From Leptospira terpstrae serovar Hualin str. LT 11-33 = ATCC 700639 (lineage in GTDB: Bacteria > Spirochaetota > Leptospiria > Leptospirales > Leptospiraceae): a stretch of DNA of 64,000 bases. Every line of letters begins with the position of its first letter. Position 1 is the stretch's first letter. Positions 45,850 to 55,073 of this stretch are shown piece by piece. The notes under the pieces are model-generated. The model searched no databases. It was not told the origin of the DNA and saw only the letters and a list, made by a program, of their open reading frames with translations. Made by a program: the position numbers and the translations under genes. The stretch spans positions 434,001 to 498,000 of the forward strand of contig NZ_AOGW02000010.1 in the NCBI RefSeq assembly GCF_000332495.1, written 5' to 3'.

Positions 45850-47432
45850 AGAATCACTTTTTCCTTTTTCACTTCTAGTGCTTTCGAAACTAAAAGATAA
45901 ATAAATCCGTAGATCAAAAATAGTCCTATTACCACTGATCTTGCCACTACTGCTTTTGTTTTGGCATCTTCTACATTTTCGCCTTTATTTTCAGCAAGAA
46001 GTCCCATCACCTCAGGATTCATTTTATCCAAATATTCAGGTAGGTTCATATAACAAAAAGAAACGAAGATAAACAGCAAAAACCATGGAGTAATGTATTT
46101 TAATACAAAACGAATCGATTTGGGAAAAGGGATTAGACTTCCTTGATTTGCATCTTCCACACCCTTATCCACTCCAATTTTAAAAACAAAAATAAAGATT
46201 TGGATGGAAGCCAAAATATAAATCATAATGGTTCCAATATAGAAGTCAGCAATGTCCAAGGCAGCAAAGTCTTTGTTAAAATAAATAATAGGAAGACACA
46301 AAAAGAAGGTAAACAGAAACAAAAGTAATGAAGACTTGCGGCGACTCACATGGAATCCTTCCTCTAAAAATAAAATCCCAGGCTGTAACATAGTTACGGA
46401 AGAGGTAATCGCAGCAAGGAATAGAACAAGAAACCACAATCCACCAAAAAAACTCCCTCCAGGCATCATTCCAAAAACAGACGGAAGTGCAATAAAACCC
46501 ATCCCAAAAGTGCCAAAAGAAGTAGCTTGCATTCCTAAAAACAAAAAGGCAACAGGGATGGTAATCATACCACCAAACACCACTTCTGCGAATTCGTTCA
46601 AGGAAGCAGAGGATAGACTAGAGAGTACCACGTCGTCTTTTTTCTTCAAAAAACTAGAGAACACAAGAGCGATCCCAAATCCCGTTGATAAAGAAAAGAA
46701 AATTTGACCTGCGGCACTGATCCATACTTTAGGTTGGGTAAGTTTTGACCAGTCTGGGTTCCACATAACCGCAAGACCAGACTCAATTCCTGGAATCGTA
46801 AGTACTCGAATGAGGATGATGGTTGCGCAAATGCCCATAAGTGGCATTGCAATTTTTGCGAAAGCTTCGAGTCCTTTGGAAAGACCACGGTATACAAGAA
46901 AAAAATTAAACAAAACACAAAGGAGAAAGAAAACGATAATGGGAGATTGAAAACTGGATCCGTTGGCATCGGCTCCAGTAAGTTGTAAAAAAAATGTAGA
47001 GGACTGTTTTGTCATCTCGTCTTGGGTAGAGCCATTCAGAGACATTTGTCCTGTAAGAAAGTAATACGCATAAGCCAAACACCAAGATTCTATAAATACA
47101 TAGTACACATAGATCATCACAGGAATCATCACACCGATCGTACCTGAAAGTTTCAGTGGAAACCCTTTCAAATACTCTCGAAAAATAAAAGGAGTACTGT
47201 GCCCGTGTTTGCCACCCATACGACCCATGGTCCATTCTGCTAAACAGACAGGAATTCCGAGAATCAGGAAGCTAATGATGTAGGGTACCATAAAGGCACC
47301 ACCACCATTTTGTGCCGCTTGTCCTGGAAATCGTAAAAAATTCCCAAGCCCAATCGCACCACTCGCAACGGCTAATATCAAACCTATACGACTGGCCCAG
47401 CCATCGTGGTGTTCCACTTGTCTCTCTTTCAT
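45846..47432 (-). CDS. Neurotransmitter:sodium symporter (NSS) family transporter
   Basis: The 528-residue protein has about 12 hydrophobic segments. The start carries the NSS signature [26 protein letters not shown], including the unwound TM1 region that binds sodium and substrate. [17 protein letters not shown] and FSLSTGFGI follow. Family members import amino acids with sodium. The MetS-like gene behind it suggests a methionine/alanine-type (MetPS) transporter, but the substrate is inferred. It has a large upstream gap with a 7-bp inverted repeat (47464-47480). Confidence 0.9.
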   Translation of the reverse strand: MKERQVEHHDGWASRIGLILAVASGAIGLGNFLRFPGQAAQNGGGAFMVPYIISFLILGIPVCLAEWTMGRMGGKHGHSTPFIFREYLKGFPLKLSGTIGVMIPVMIYVYYVFIESWCLAYAYYFLTGQMSLNGSTQDEMTKQSSTFFLQLTGADANGSSFQSPIIVFFLLCVLFNFFLVYRGLSKGLEAFAKIAMPLMGICATIILIRVLTIPGIESGLAVMWNPDWSKLTQPKVWISAAGQIFFSLSTGFGIALVFSSFLKKKDDVVLSSLSSASLNEFAEVVFGGMITIPVAFLFLGMQATSFGTFGMGFIALPSVFGMMPGGSFFGGLWFLVLFLAAITSSVTMLQPGILFLEEGFHVSRRKSSLLLFLFTFFLCLPIIYFNKDFAALDIADFYIGTIMIYILASIQIFIFVFKIGVDKGVEDANQGSLIPFPKSIRFVLKYITPWFLLFIFVSFCYMNLPEYLDKMNPEVMGLLAENKGENVEDAKTKAVVARSVVIGLFLIYGFIYLLVSKALEVKKEKVIL

Positions 47433-47463
47433 CAGGGACTATTGAATGCAGTAGGAATTATGT

Positions 47464-47480
47464 GACAAAATCTTTTTGTC
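47464..47480. promoter_or_regulatory. Inverted repeat upstream of the NSS transporter
   Basis: GACAAAA at 47464-47470 and TTTTGTC at 47474-47480 are perfect 7-bp arms around three bases. It lies 32-48 bases upstream of the transporter start. It may be an operator. It also directly follows the XRE terminator, so it could be a second hairpin with that role. Confidence 0.35.
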
Positions 47481-47492
47481 TAGAGATAAGAA

Positions 47493-47518
47493 AAAGCAAG
47501 GCTTGGTAGCCTTGCTTT
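47493..47518 (-). terminator. Intrinsic terminator of the XRE regulator gene
   Basis: A perfect 11-bp stem (AAAGCAAGGCT at 47493-47503 with its complement at 47508-47518) encloses a four-base loop. On the minus strand a T-run follows directly (TTTTTC). It lies 13 bases after the XRE stop and separates that gene from the transporter. Confidence 0.88.
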
Positions 47519-47531
47519 GGTATTTTTCAAA

Positions 47532-47945
47532 TTAGCCGAGAAATAGCTCGTTTTTTTCCATTTTTAGAACTTTGGAGACCAGATTCTTAAAATCTTCCGG
47601 TGGTTCCAAAAGTCCAAGTTCCACTTTTGACAGAAATGGAGTAGAAACCTTCAATTTCTTTGCGAAATCGTATTGTTTGATTCCTAATTCGCGTCTGACT
47701 GCCCAAAGTTTGTTTTTCAATCCATTGGAAAACTCAGGGTAGATGTCTTCCACAGCGCTTTCGTTGAAAAGTTTATCAACAGAGGTTTTGAGATACTTTG
47801 CACAAGATGACTTGAATTTTTCAGTCGGATCTTGGGCTCCAGTCTCAATTTTGGATAGGTAACTCGGAGAAACTCCCAGTGCCCTTGCCATATCGTACTG
47901 TTTGATACCTCTCTTCTTTCGAAGCATGTAAATGTGATTGTTCAT
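47532..47945 (-). CDS. XRE-type regulator with two tandem HTH domains
   Basis: The 137 residues contain two Cro/C1-type helix-turn-helix domains that look like copies of one another: first (about 4-60) with RKKRGIKQYDMARALGVSPSYLSKIETG, and second (about 76-135) with RRELGIKQYDFAKKLKVSTPFLSKVELG, both followed by similar C-terminal helices ending KLF and ELFLG. Only a 15-residue linker separates them. A single chain could therefore act as a built-in dimer. GGGGGGA is a strong ribosome-binding sequence before the ATG at 47945. Tandem and inverted half-sites lie just upstream, and a strong terminator follows. Confidence 0.88.
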   Translation of the reverse strand: MNNHIYMLRKKRGIKQYDMARALGVSPSYLSKIETGAQDPTEKFKSSCAKYLKTSVDKLFNESAVEDIYPEFSNGLKNKLWAVRRELGIKQYDFAKKLKVSTPFLSKVELGLLEPPEDFKNLVSKVLKMEKNELFLG

Positions 47946-47967
47946 TTATCCCCCCTAACAGTCAGAA

Positions 47968-48009
47968 TATGTCAAATATGGCAAAATTCAATAAAAAAAT
48001 TTTGCCATA
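47968..48009. promoter_or_regulatory. Probable XRE operator or hairpin: tandem and inverted TATGxCAAA half-sites
   Basis: TATGTCAAA at 47968-47976 is followed directly by TATGGCAAA at 47977-47985. The latter is the left part of a perfect 12-bp inverted repeat (TATGGCAAAATT at 47977-47988, complement at 47998-48009, nine-base spacer). It lies 23-64 bases upstream of the XRE start and just after the SurA-like stop. It may serve as autoregulatory operator or as a transcription terminator for the upstream gene; the T-run after the stem is short (TTT), so I prefer the operator. Confidence 0.55.
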
Positions 48010-48031
48010 CTCTAAAACTTGAAAGAGAAAG

Positions 48032-49549
48032 TTATAATGTAACTTCTTTTAGACGATCAGCCGCAACGACTAAGTTGTAAGTAGTTTTTAGTCCTGATAC
48101 TTTCTGTTCAATAAATGAATTCCTTTGTGCACCTTCCATTTCCGATTTGATTCGTTCACGAACTGCAGAATAAGGCTTAGGAATGCGATTCTGTGGGTTT
48201 TTTGGATCTGGATCAGCATAAGCGTACAATTTTCCTGCTTCGTAGGCATCTCTCATTTGTGTTTCAGTCACAGTGACGGGAATTGCTTTGATCTCATCTT
48301 GTAGCGATTTTAATGCCAAAGAAACTTTCATTTTATCCATTTGCATTAAATATCCAATTTCCGATCCTACATCTTGGACACGGTCTGAAGTCTCTGCAAT
48401 TTTTCCTTGGAGAATGGTGGATTGAAACAGATTGAGCATATCCCAAGTTTTGGATTTTTCATCTTTATATTCTTGTTTTAGAACCGTCGGAATGGCTTCA
48501 AATTCAGCAGTCAATTCCTTCCAAGTGTAGTTCTTTCCATCCCGAGTGGAATACAATGCGTAATCAGGAGTAAAGATTTTTGGATCAATATCTGTTGGGC
48601 CAGAAAAACGCGGTAGATTTGCGACAGTGATTCCACTTTCTTCTGTAATTTTTTTCAGTTCTTTTTGGTAGAGTCCTTGTTCATACTCTTTCATTGTATG
48701 AGAAGCAAATTGGTTTGCTTTGTCTGCGGATTCTCCATCAGTGAAGTAAGCAACGGATGCTTTTGAATCTGCATCATCATGAGTTTTTGCATATTCAGTA
48801 GCCTCTTTTTTAAAATCGTCAAAAATGGATGTGAAGTATTTTTTAAGTCTTTCTGGATGAACCTTTTCCGTTCCAGTAGATCGAACTACATATGCAATTC
48901 TTCCTTCTCCTGCTTTCGCATAAGAAATAAAAGTTCCTCTTTTTGCTTTCTTTACTTCGGTAAGAATATCTTCCAATGGTGTTTCAGCGCAGTTCGTACA
49001 AAAAGGTTCCAATTTTCCAGCAATAGGTCTTCTTGTGATATCTTCTGTTACTTTCGAAATTTCTTCTGCAATTTCTTTGTTAGACAAAGAATTCAATTTG
49101 TTTGCCAATTCTTCTGCTTTTTTTAAATTCGCAGCTTCGTCTTCACCACGAACGAGTGCTAGTTGAAGATTTACAAATTCTAACGGTTTTTCTTTTAAAC
49201 CATTTTTTACATACTCACGCATATAAACGTTAAGTTTCAAAAATTGATTTACAAGAGTCTCAATTTTTTGAACATCCGCTTCCGAAACTTTTTTGGAAGA
49301 GATTGCATCTTTTAATAGAATTTTTTCCAAAGCGATACTTTCTAAAATTTTTGCTTGGATATCAGCACTGATAGGTTGTGGTTCTGTATTTCCTCGTTTC
49401 GAAGCCTCAATCACAAAGTTCATTTCTTTGCGAGTTACAGTTCCACCATCAAAGGTCGCTAGGATTTCAGAATCCTTGGAGCAATTGAGAAGTGATACGA
49501 ACGTCAAACCGAGCATAACACCCAGAGTGAAAAATTTGTTTAGATTCAT
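48032..49549 (-). CDS. SurA/PpiC-like chaperone lipoprotein
   Basis: The 505-residue protein starts with a signal peptide and lipobox SLLNC (Cys23), then an N-terminal domain (TFDGGTVTRKEMNF, a SurA/PrsA-type start), a long helical region and a C-terminal stretch. I recognise the layout of periplasmic folding chaperones of the SurA/PrsA group, and a Leptospira protein with this arrangement has been described as SurA-like; I have not verified that this is the same one. A CTNC motif (about residues 194-197) and a nearby E/K-rich segment are unusual for SurA. No complete parvulin active site is obvious. The order is coiled-coil protein, this gene, XRE. Confidence 0.65.
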   Translation of the reverse strand: MNLNKFFTLGVMLGLTFVSLLNCSKDSEILATFDGGTVTRKEMNFVIEASKRGNTEPQPISADIQAKILESIALEKILLKDAISSKKVSEADVQKIETLVNQFLKLNVYMREYVKNGLKEKPLEFVNLQLALVRGEDEAANLKKAEELANKLNSLSNKEIAEEISKVTEDITRRPIAGKLEPFCTNCAETPLEDILTEVKKAKRGTFISYAKAGEGRIAYVVRSTGTEKVHPERLKKYFTSIFDDFKKEATEYAKTHDDADSKASVAYFTDGESADKANQFASHTMKEYEQGLYQKELKKITEESGITVANLPRFSGPTDIDPKIFTPDYALYSTRDGKNYTWKELTAEFEAIPTVLKQEYKDEKSKTWDMLNLFQSTILQGKIAETSDRVQDVGSEIGYLMQMDKMKVSLALKSLQDEIKAIPVTVTETQMRDAYEAGKLYAYADPDPKNPQNRIPKPYSAVRERIKSEMEGAQRNSFIEQKVSGLKTTYNLVVAADRLKEVTL

Positions 49550-49581
49550 TGGATTTCCTTGTCTATTTTCTTAAGTATTCT

Positions 49582-49881
49582 TTAATATTTGCGAACTGGT
49601 TTTTCCGGCTTTTTTGGTTCCGAAACTTGTGTGGGGGTTGGAATGGTTTTTTCTGGTGCCACTGCTTGTTTTTTAGCCAAAGGCAGTGCACTCGCCACAT
49701 TCAATTTGAGAATCTCCGATTTTTGATCCTCTAATTTATGCATCTCAGATAAAAACGTTTCTTTGAGAATGGGGGAATATTCCCGATCAGAAGCTAGCCG
49801 ATCCGTCAATTTTTTCAATTCAATGACGTCTCTGTCCAGTTCTTCCAGCTTTTTGTATAAATGGGCAACAGTTACCTTCAA
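49582..49881 (-). CDS. Small coiled-coil protein of unknown function
   Basis: The 99 residues have no signal peptide. Residues about 5-60 form heptad-like helices (HLYKKLEELDRDVIELKKLT, MHKLEDQKSEILKL). A Pro/Lys/Ala-rich tail (PEKTIPTPTQ, PKKPEKPV) follows. It lies 32 bases before the SurA-like start on the same strand and is divergent from the STAS gene at 49955. I do not recognise the family. The tail suggests a flexible tether. Confidence 0.65.
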   Translation of the reverse strand: MKVTVAHLYKKLEELDRDVIELKKLTDRLASDREYSPILKETFLSEMHKLEDQKSEILKLNVASALPLAKKQAVAPEKTIPTPTQVSEPKKPEKPVRKY

Positions 49882-49909
49882 AGACCACTCCTTCCAAAAG
49901 TTTTATTTA

Positions 49910-49927
49910 CTTGCAATAGAGTGCAAG
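49910..49927. promoter_or_regulatory. Inverted repeat upstream of the second STAS gene
   Basis: CTTGCA at 49910-49915 and TGCAAG at 49922-49927 are perfect 6-bp arms with a six-base spacer, 28 bases before the STAS start. It lies between two divergent genes and may be an operator. Short arms make chance possible. Confidence 0.3.
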
Positions 49928-49954
49928 AATGAAATAAGAAAAATAGCAAATTTT

Positions 49955-50311
49955 ATGAGCCTAGATGATTTAGTAGTTTCCACTGAAAAAATTGATACTG
50001 TTTATGTTACTAAATTGCAGGGAAATCTAAATAACTTCACTGCCGAGAAATGCATCAAATCGGTAATCAATTCCCTAAAACATGGATCTGTCATTTTGGA
50101 TCTAGAAGAATTGAATATGGTGACAACCCAAGGAATCATCGCTTTCAAAACCCTAAGCGAAGAAGCTTTTCTTCACAAACACAAAATCATCTTAATCAAT
50201 CTGCCGTTAAGCGTTAGACAAGCATTTTTAATGGCAGGAGTTCGTAATTTATTTCCCATCGCTAATAATGAAGAGGCAGCTTTCAAAATGGCCTCAAGAC
50301 CCAGTAGGTAA
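49955..50311 (+). CDS. STAS-domain protein (second copy in the window)
   Basis: The 118 residues form one STAS domain. LQGNLNNFTAEKCIKSVINS and VILDLEELNMVTTQGIIAFKTL match the fold. The usual phospho-serine motif (DSSG or similar) reads TTQG, so the site may be threonine or lost; this differs from the STAS protein at 19030. The ATG at 49955 gives the conserved length; an open frame to 49763 would overlap the divergent gene. The next gene starts three bases after the stop, so the STAS protein may control or bind that membrane protein. Confidence 0.8.
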   Translation: MSLDDLVVSTEKIDTVYVTKLQGNLNNFTAEKCIKSVINSLKHGSVILDLEELNMVTTQGIIAFKTLSEEAFLHKHKIILINLPLSVRQAFLMAGVRNLFPIANNEEAAFKMASRPSR

Positions 50312-50314
50312 ACC

Positions 50315-51064
50315 GTGAATTCAGGATTTAATTTTTTCCGTAAAATTTGGCATGTGCTCGGGCTCATCATTCCCGTGACTCTTTTTTTTGATCCCTTCCG
50401 CGATGCGTTCGGTCTAGTATATGCTACGCGTGCCATTCTTGTCACTTTACTTGCAGTACTCCTTCTTGCACTCTTTGTATTAGAACTGATTCGCCTTAAC
50501 CATTCCGGTTTTGAAAACTTCTTTTACAAATACTTTGGATTTCTAATGAAAGAATCCGAAAGGCAAAGATTCAACGGAACTGTTCCTTATTTTTTTGCTA
50601 ATTTTCTCGTTGTATTGTTCTTTCCCGCAGAGATTGCGATACTTGCGATTTTATTTTTAGTAATAGGAGATCCTTTTGCCGCTTACGTAGGGAGTCGGTA
50701 TGGCAAACATAGATTCTATAATGGGAAATCTCTAGAAGGGATTGTTGGATTTTTAATTCCGGCATTTTTATTTTCTGTTCTCGCATTATTTCTTATTACA
50801 AAGTCCCAACCAGGTAGTTTTCTTGCGATCTTCGACCCACAAACAGAGCTTTTATGGACACCAATTTACTTAGTTTTCTTTTCTGTAGTGGCAGCTTGCG
50901 TAACTGAGTTTTTTGCCAGCACAACTGCGAAAGGACTGATTGACGACAACCTTCTCATTCCCGTCGTAGGAGCTATTGTCCTTTCTGTGCTTTCTTTATT
51001 GTATTTGGATTACACACCCATGGATTTTTTCTTCGATCCGCAGGCACTCTACATTCAAAAGTAA
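50315..51064 (+). CDS. Dolichol/diacylglycerol kinase-like (SEC59/DGK1/VTE5) membrane protein
   Basis: The 249-residue membrane protein has about seven hydrophobic segments. Its conserved core, GDPFAAYVGSRYGKHRFYNGKSLEGIVGF, follows the CTP-dependent polyprenol/lipid kinase pattern (GDxxAAxVGxxxG, then K-S-x-E-G). It probably phosphorylates a polyprenol, diacylglycerol or phytol-like alcohol; phosphatidate cytidylyltransferase-like annotation is a less likely alternative. The start is GTG at 50315, with AGGT upstream. It is co-expressed with the STAS gene. Confidence 0.75.
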   Translation: MNSGFNFFRKIWHVLGLIIPVTLFFDPFRDAFGLVYATRAILVTLLAVLLLALFVLELIRLNHSGFENFFYKYFGFLMKESERQRFNGTVPYFFANFLVVLFFPAEIAILAILFLVIGDPFAAYVGSRYGKHRFYNGKSLEGIVGFLIPAFLFSVLALFLITKSQPGSFLAIFDPQTELLWTPIYLVFFSVVAACVTEFFASTTAKGLIDDNLLIPVVGAIVLSVLSLLYLDYTPMDFFFDPQALYIQK

Positions 51065-51086
51065 CTAACGGTAAAACCTAATCTGG

Positions 51087-51686
51087 TTATTTCCAGCGTA
51101 GTTCGACAGTTCTTTGTTTGGTGATTGGTTCCATCCCCGGAACAATCACCTTATATTCCAAAAGAATGGGTCCCAGTGCCGAAAGCACAAAACTAGACTT
51201 ATCGATTCCTTTATGACGAAACTCTTCTTTCAGAAGTGCTCCTAAATAATGAAACGATACTACAAGATTGTTTTGAAATAAATTCCCTTCCATTCTTTCG
51301 GAAGTACTTCCATATTTCAAATAGGCAACATATTCAGAACGAAATGTTTGTTTATCTAAACCATTGTATGGCTTTGAAAGCACTAAACGAAAACCTGGAG
51401 TTTCTCTGGCTGTAAAATAAAGAAAATTTCCAAAATCTTCATAGTTAGGATTTTCTTTTTTAAACAACTTTTGGTCTAAAAATACAATATCTTTTTCAGT
51501 TTTGGGTTCCGTACAATCTAAAGGTTCATTAAAATTATCACAGAACTGAAAGATTTGCGCAGGTTTGGATTCACATCCTATCAAAAGAGAAGTTATACTA
51601 AACAAGAATAAAACAAATATTGAAATCGTATGATTTAGATTGCGAAAAGAAAAAATACGATGGTTTCTGATGATGACAAATTCCAT
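51087..51686 (-). CDS. Lipoprotein of unknown function
   Basis: The 199-residue product has a basic start, a hydrophobic stretch and the lipobox LLIGC, so it is a predicted lipoprotein. Mature sequence carries two conserved-looking cysteines (QFCDNF, LDCTEP). I do not recognise the family. I take the ATG at 51686, since it puts the signal peptide near the start; an upstream ATG at 51764 would add 26 residues and overlap the DUF4416 gene. It is the last gene of the eno run. Confidence 0.72.
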   Translation of the reverse strand: MEFVIIRNHRIFSFRNLNHTISIFVLFLFSITSLLIGCESKPAQIFQFCDNFNEPLDCTEPKTEKDIVFLDQKLFKKENPNYEDFGNFLYFTARETPGFRLVLSKPYNGLDKQTFRSEYVAYLKYGSTSERMEGNLFQNNLVVSFHYLGALLKEEFRHKGIDKSSFVLSALGPILLEYKVIVPGMEPITKQRTVELRWK

Positions 51687-51738
51687 TCCATGAAAGCAAT
51701 TTTGACTATTTATGATTCGTTTCGAATTTTTTAAGATG

Positions 51739-52272
51739 TTAGGATTTGAACTTATTGAATTCATAGGATTCTCTTAATGTATTAAAAAAATAGCTAACCT
51801 CTTTTTCCCGAAAGTAATTTTGTGCCGTGTTTGGTACAACTAGTTGGCCTCTGGAAAAATGATACACAGTTTCCCCAAAAACCCCTTGGAACAAATACAT
51901 CCTATGAAAATCATCCTTAGATTTCGCAATCACTATATTATGCGAAGTAACATATCCAGGAATTAAAAGCACACTTTGATCTTTTTTTTGTAAAAGAGTT
52001 TGAAATTCCAAACATTCTCTTTTTTTCTCAACAAGTTCTTCTCTATGGATCCTTTGTTTGAAGGAAAGAACTTTGGTCCATCGTCCCGGATAAGCAAATT
52101 CCCTTTCCGTTTCATCAGGAGTCCATTTGGGGAGAAGGACAGACTCATAAAGAATTTTAGAAAAACGTTTTTCGCCCATTGCCTTTAACTCAAAAAGAAT
52201 GTCCTCTTGTTCGTAGGAGAGGATGAGAAAAAAAGCAGCACCGGGAGGTCTTTCTAAAAACTCTTGTGGCAT
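51739..52272 (-). CDS. DUF4416-family protein
   Basis: A 177-residue cytoplasmic protein of unknown function. It shows the DUF4416 pattern: early hydrophobic strand AAFFLILSYEQED, then TEREFAYPGRWTKVLSFKQRI, LIPGYVTSHNIVIAKSKDDFHRMYL and a closing HFSRGQLVVPNTAQNYF. It starts three bases after tldE on the same strand. No catalytic motif is obvious. Confidence 0.78.
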   Translation of the reverse strand: MPQEFLERPPGAAFFLILSYEQEDILFELKAMGEKRFSKILYESVLLPKWTPDETEREFAYPGRWTKVLSFKQRIHREELVEKKRECLEFQTLLQKKDQSVLLIPGYVTSHNIVIAKSKDDFHRMYLFQGVFGETVYHFSRGQLVVPNTAQNYFREKEVSYFFNTLRESYEFNKFKS

Positions 52273-52275
52273 ACC

Positions 52276-53655
52276 TTAGTTTTCCGTAACCCCTGTGATT
52301 GTAAAACCATCTAATAACATATAAGGAACAAAAGAAGACTCACCCAAAAGTTCCCCTTCCTTAGAGATGGCTTCGATTTGGTTTAGGGTATCAAATGCAT
52401 TTCCTACGATTTGCACTTCTCGCACTGGAATTTTTTCCCCATTCTCAAGAACATAACCACCTTTAATCACTCCAGAGAAATCTCCAGAAGCACCGTCTTT
52501 GGTTCCAGAAATTCGGTTCACAAATAAAGTTTTACCGGGTAGTTTAAAAAACTCCTCCTTGGAAGAAGATCCAGGGGCAATCTGCAATTGTTTGGGTCCG
52601 CAACCTGGTAGGCTTTGGGCTCCACCAGTAGCACAACCATTGGATTTGATTAGGCCAGCTTTTTTGGCTTCATAAGTATTGTAAAAATAAGTATGCAAAA
52701 CTCCCTCTGTGAGGATTGGTTTTTTAGAAGTAGGGAGACCTTCTCTATCAAATCCAGTAGATCCCATAAAACGTTCGTTTGTTGGGTCGTCCCAAATCGA
52801 AAGTAAGGAAGAGGCTACCTTTTCTTCCAGTTTCCCTGCCATTTTCGATTTTCCTTTTCTAAGGCTTGTTCCATTTAAAGAACCAATAAAAAGTCCCAGA
52901 AAAAAAGAATACACGGCTTCTGGCGGAAGTAAAACTTTACCCTGAAATCCAGAGATTGGTTTTGCATAAAGGGCACCCATACACTTATCACCAAAGTTTG
53001 TAAAAGCCTTTTTCCAAAGGGTATGGAATTGGTCTTTGTTAAAACCACTGGCAGAATCATAATCAAAACTTCCGACTAAATCCCCATCCACACCCATTCC
53101 CATCACCGAAGCAGAAAGTTCCGCTCCTAGCTCATGTGCCATGACACCCTTTGAAGATACAATGAGTTTATAACCTTTGCTAAGCGAAAAATCTCCCGAA
53201 TCAATATTGACCTTTGAATATAAGTCGTTACGCCAACCAAGCGCTTCCTTTGCAGTCGCCACTAAGTCTTCAATTCCCATCGTATCCAAAGATAGATCAT
53301 ACTGATTGAAATGATTGGGAATGGATTCGGGTTCAGGAAGGCCCAAATCAAAATCAGGAGTGGATTGGCTTTTGGCTAAACTATACGCTTCTTCAATGGA
53401 CTGGTATAGGCTTGGAATATGGTTGGATATGATAAAACCTTGGTTACCCTCCGCAATTACACGGATTCCAAACATATTTTCTTCTGTCGCCGTACAGTTG
53501 TTTAAGTCATTTTTTTCTAAACTGACATCTTCCGAATAACCATAACTGGAATAAATTTCCACTTGGTCGATTCCATTGGATTTTGCCTTTTTTACAAGTC
53601 CGGAAAGTAGTTCCTTTTGGCCGTCTAACCGTTTTTCAATCGATAAACGATCCAT
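52276..53655 (-). CDS. tldE: TldE/PmbA-type subunit of the TldD-TldE protease
   Basis: TldD and TldE form a heterodimeric peptidase, known from microcin processing and other peptide cleavage in bacteria. The 459 residues match PmbA/TldE: KKAKSNGIDQVEIYSSYGY, an inactive barrel without HExxxH, and the C-terminal NRISGTKDGASGDFSGVIKGGYVLENG. Its start codon shares one base with the tldD stop (53655), so translation is coupled. TldE itself is non-catalytic in the known complex. Confidence 0.92.
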   Translation of the reverse strand: MDRLSIEKRLDGQKELLSGLVKKAKSNGIDQVEIYSSYGYSEDVSLEKNDLNNCTATEENMFGIRVIAEGNQGFIISNHIPSLYQSIEEAYSLAKSQSTPDFDLGLPEPESIPNHFNQYDLSLDTMGIEDLVATAKEALGWRNDLYSKVNIDSGDFSLSKGYKLIVSSKGVMAHELGAELSASVMGMGVDGDLVGSFDYDSASGFNKDQFHTLWKKAFTNFGDKCMGALYAKPISGFQGKVLLPPEAVYSFFLGLFIGSLNGTSLRKGKSKMAGKLEEKVASSLLSIWDDPTNERFMGSTGFDREGLPTSKKPILTEGVLHTYFYNTYEAKKAGLIKSNGCATGGAQSLPGCGPKQLQIAPGSSSKEEFFKLPGKTLFVNRISGTKDGASGDFSGVIKGGYVLENGEKIPVREVQIVGNAFDTLNQIEAISKEGELLGESSFVPYMLLDGFTITGVTEN

Positions 53656-55040
53656 TATTTACCACCTAATAATACTTTGGTTCTCACGTAAGGCCCACCG
53701 GCATCTACTTTCGCAGGTTGTCCTTTGCCACAGTGCCCAGAACCCAAATCCCATTTGAATTCTTTTGAAACCATATCTACATTTTGTAATACATCAAAAG
53801 CCAGTCCAGAAACAGTGACTCCCTTTAAAAGATCTGTGATCTTTCCATTTTGGATGCGGTAAGCTTTTTGAACGGCAAACATAAATTCACCAGTAGCATC
53901 TGCCTGTCCGTTTTTAGCTCCATCCAAATAGTATCCATCCTTTGTGTTTGCGATCATTTCTTCTAAACTAGAATCGCCAGGAACAAGAAAGGTATTTCGC
54001 ATGCGGATGAGGGGTACATCTCCATATTCCCAAGCCCTTGCCGAGCCAGTGGGTGCCACACCAAACCGTTCTGCTGTTTCTCTATTGTGTAAATAGGAAG
54101 TTAAAATTCCGTTTTTTATGATCACGGTGTTTGTAGGAAGGAGGCCCTCATCATCCACAGGTATGGATCCACCAGCACCTTCATAGTATTCAGAAAATCC
54201 GGAGTCACATAACGTGACGAGGTCAGATCCAACTCGTTGTCCAATTTTACCTTGGGCAACGGAACCAGAGAGAACAAAATCGGCCTCCACAGTGTGACCG
54301 ATGGCTTCATGCACAAGTAGGCCTACAATCGAAGGAGAAAGGATGACAGTGGAAAGTCCACCATCAGGCAATACGCTGGAGAGTAAATCCACTGCGGTTT
54401 TACAAGCTTCTTCGGAAATCTCTGTGGCTGACTGTGAGCGAAACAAACAGTCCCAACCCCCAGTCACACCAATAGAATGCGATCCCGATTCCATCTTTCC
54501 ATCTTCTTTGGCAACAGCTGAGACTCGAAATTCAGGTCGTACCATACTAAAAAAACTATCTGCACCATCGGTTGTCACAATGGCTTTTTCTTCATAAATT
54601 TCAGAATACCCACAACCAACGGATTGGAGTTTTGCCGATTGTTTGGCCGCTGCATTTTGGATGTCGAGGACCAGTTTCAATTTTTCTTCTACAGTTCGAG
54701 TGCGAAAGTCTTCAATTCCTTTCCCAATAAAATCTCCGATGGCAAAGTTTGCTTTGGGGAGGTTAGGGATTTTGTCTTTTCTGAGAGCAGAGGATAGGCG
54801 AGCAGCTTTTTTGGCTACTTGGATGGCATTCTGAATGGATGATTTTGTAATTTCGCTGGTCGAAGCAAAACCCCAGGTTCCTGCTTCTAATACACGAACT
54901 CCAATCCCCGTCCGTTTCCGAAGGGCAGTGGACTCAACTCGTCCTCTTTCCGCATGAAAGGAACGACTTTCTTTATGATGGTATCGTAATTCTACAAATC
55001 CAGACTCTTCCGCCAAACATTCTTTTAATAAGTTGCGCAT
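53655..55040 (-). CDS. tldD: TldD-type metalloprotease subunit
   Basis: The 461 residues carry the TldD zinc motif HEAIGH near residue 250 (LLVHEAIGHTVEADF), ARAWEYGDVPLIRMRNT and the closing KWDLGSGHCGKGQPAKVDAGGPYVRT. It is the catalytic subunit partnering TldE, encoded immediately behind. It starts 33 bases after the YheT-type gene. No peptide precursor gene is evident in the window. Confidence 0.95.
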   Translation of the reverse strand: MRNLLKECLAEESGFVELRYHHKESRSFHAERGRVESTALRKRTGIGVRVLEAGTWGFASTSEITKSSIQNAIQVAKKAARLSSALRKDKIPNLPKANFAIGDFIGKGIEDFRTRTVEEKLKLVLDIQNAAAKQSAKLQSVGCGYSEIYEEKAIVTTDGADSFFSMVRPEFRVSAVAKEDGKMESGSHSIGVTGGWDCLFRSQSATEISEEACKTAVDLLSSVLPDGGLSTVILSPSIVGLLVHEAIGHTVEADFVLSGSVAQGKIGQRVGSDLVTLCDSGFSEYYEGAGGSIPVDDEGLLPTNTVIIKNGILTSYLHNRETAERFGVAPTGSARAWEYGDVPLIRMRNTFLVPGDSSLEEMIANTKDGYYLDGAKNGQADATGEFMFAVQKAYRIQNGKITDLLKGVTVSGLAFDVLQNVDMVSKEFKWDLGSGHCGKGQPAKVDAGGPYVRTKVLLGGK

Positions 55041-55073
55041 TAGCCCTTACCTTCTATTCTAATTATTGTTATA

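Noticed and set aside
49763..49954. Extended N-terminus of the second STAS protein
   Set aside because: It would overlap the divergent coiled-coil gene and adds a Ser-rich stretch absent from STAS domains.
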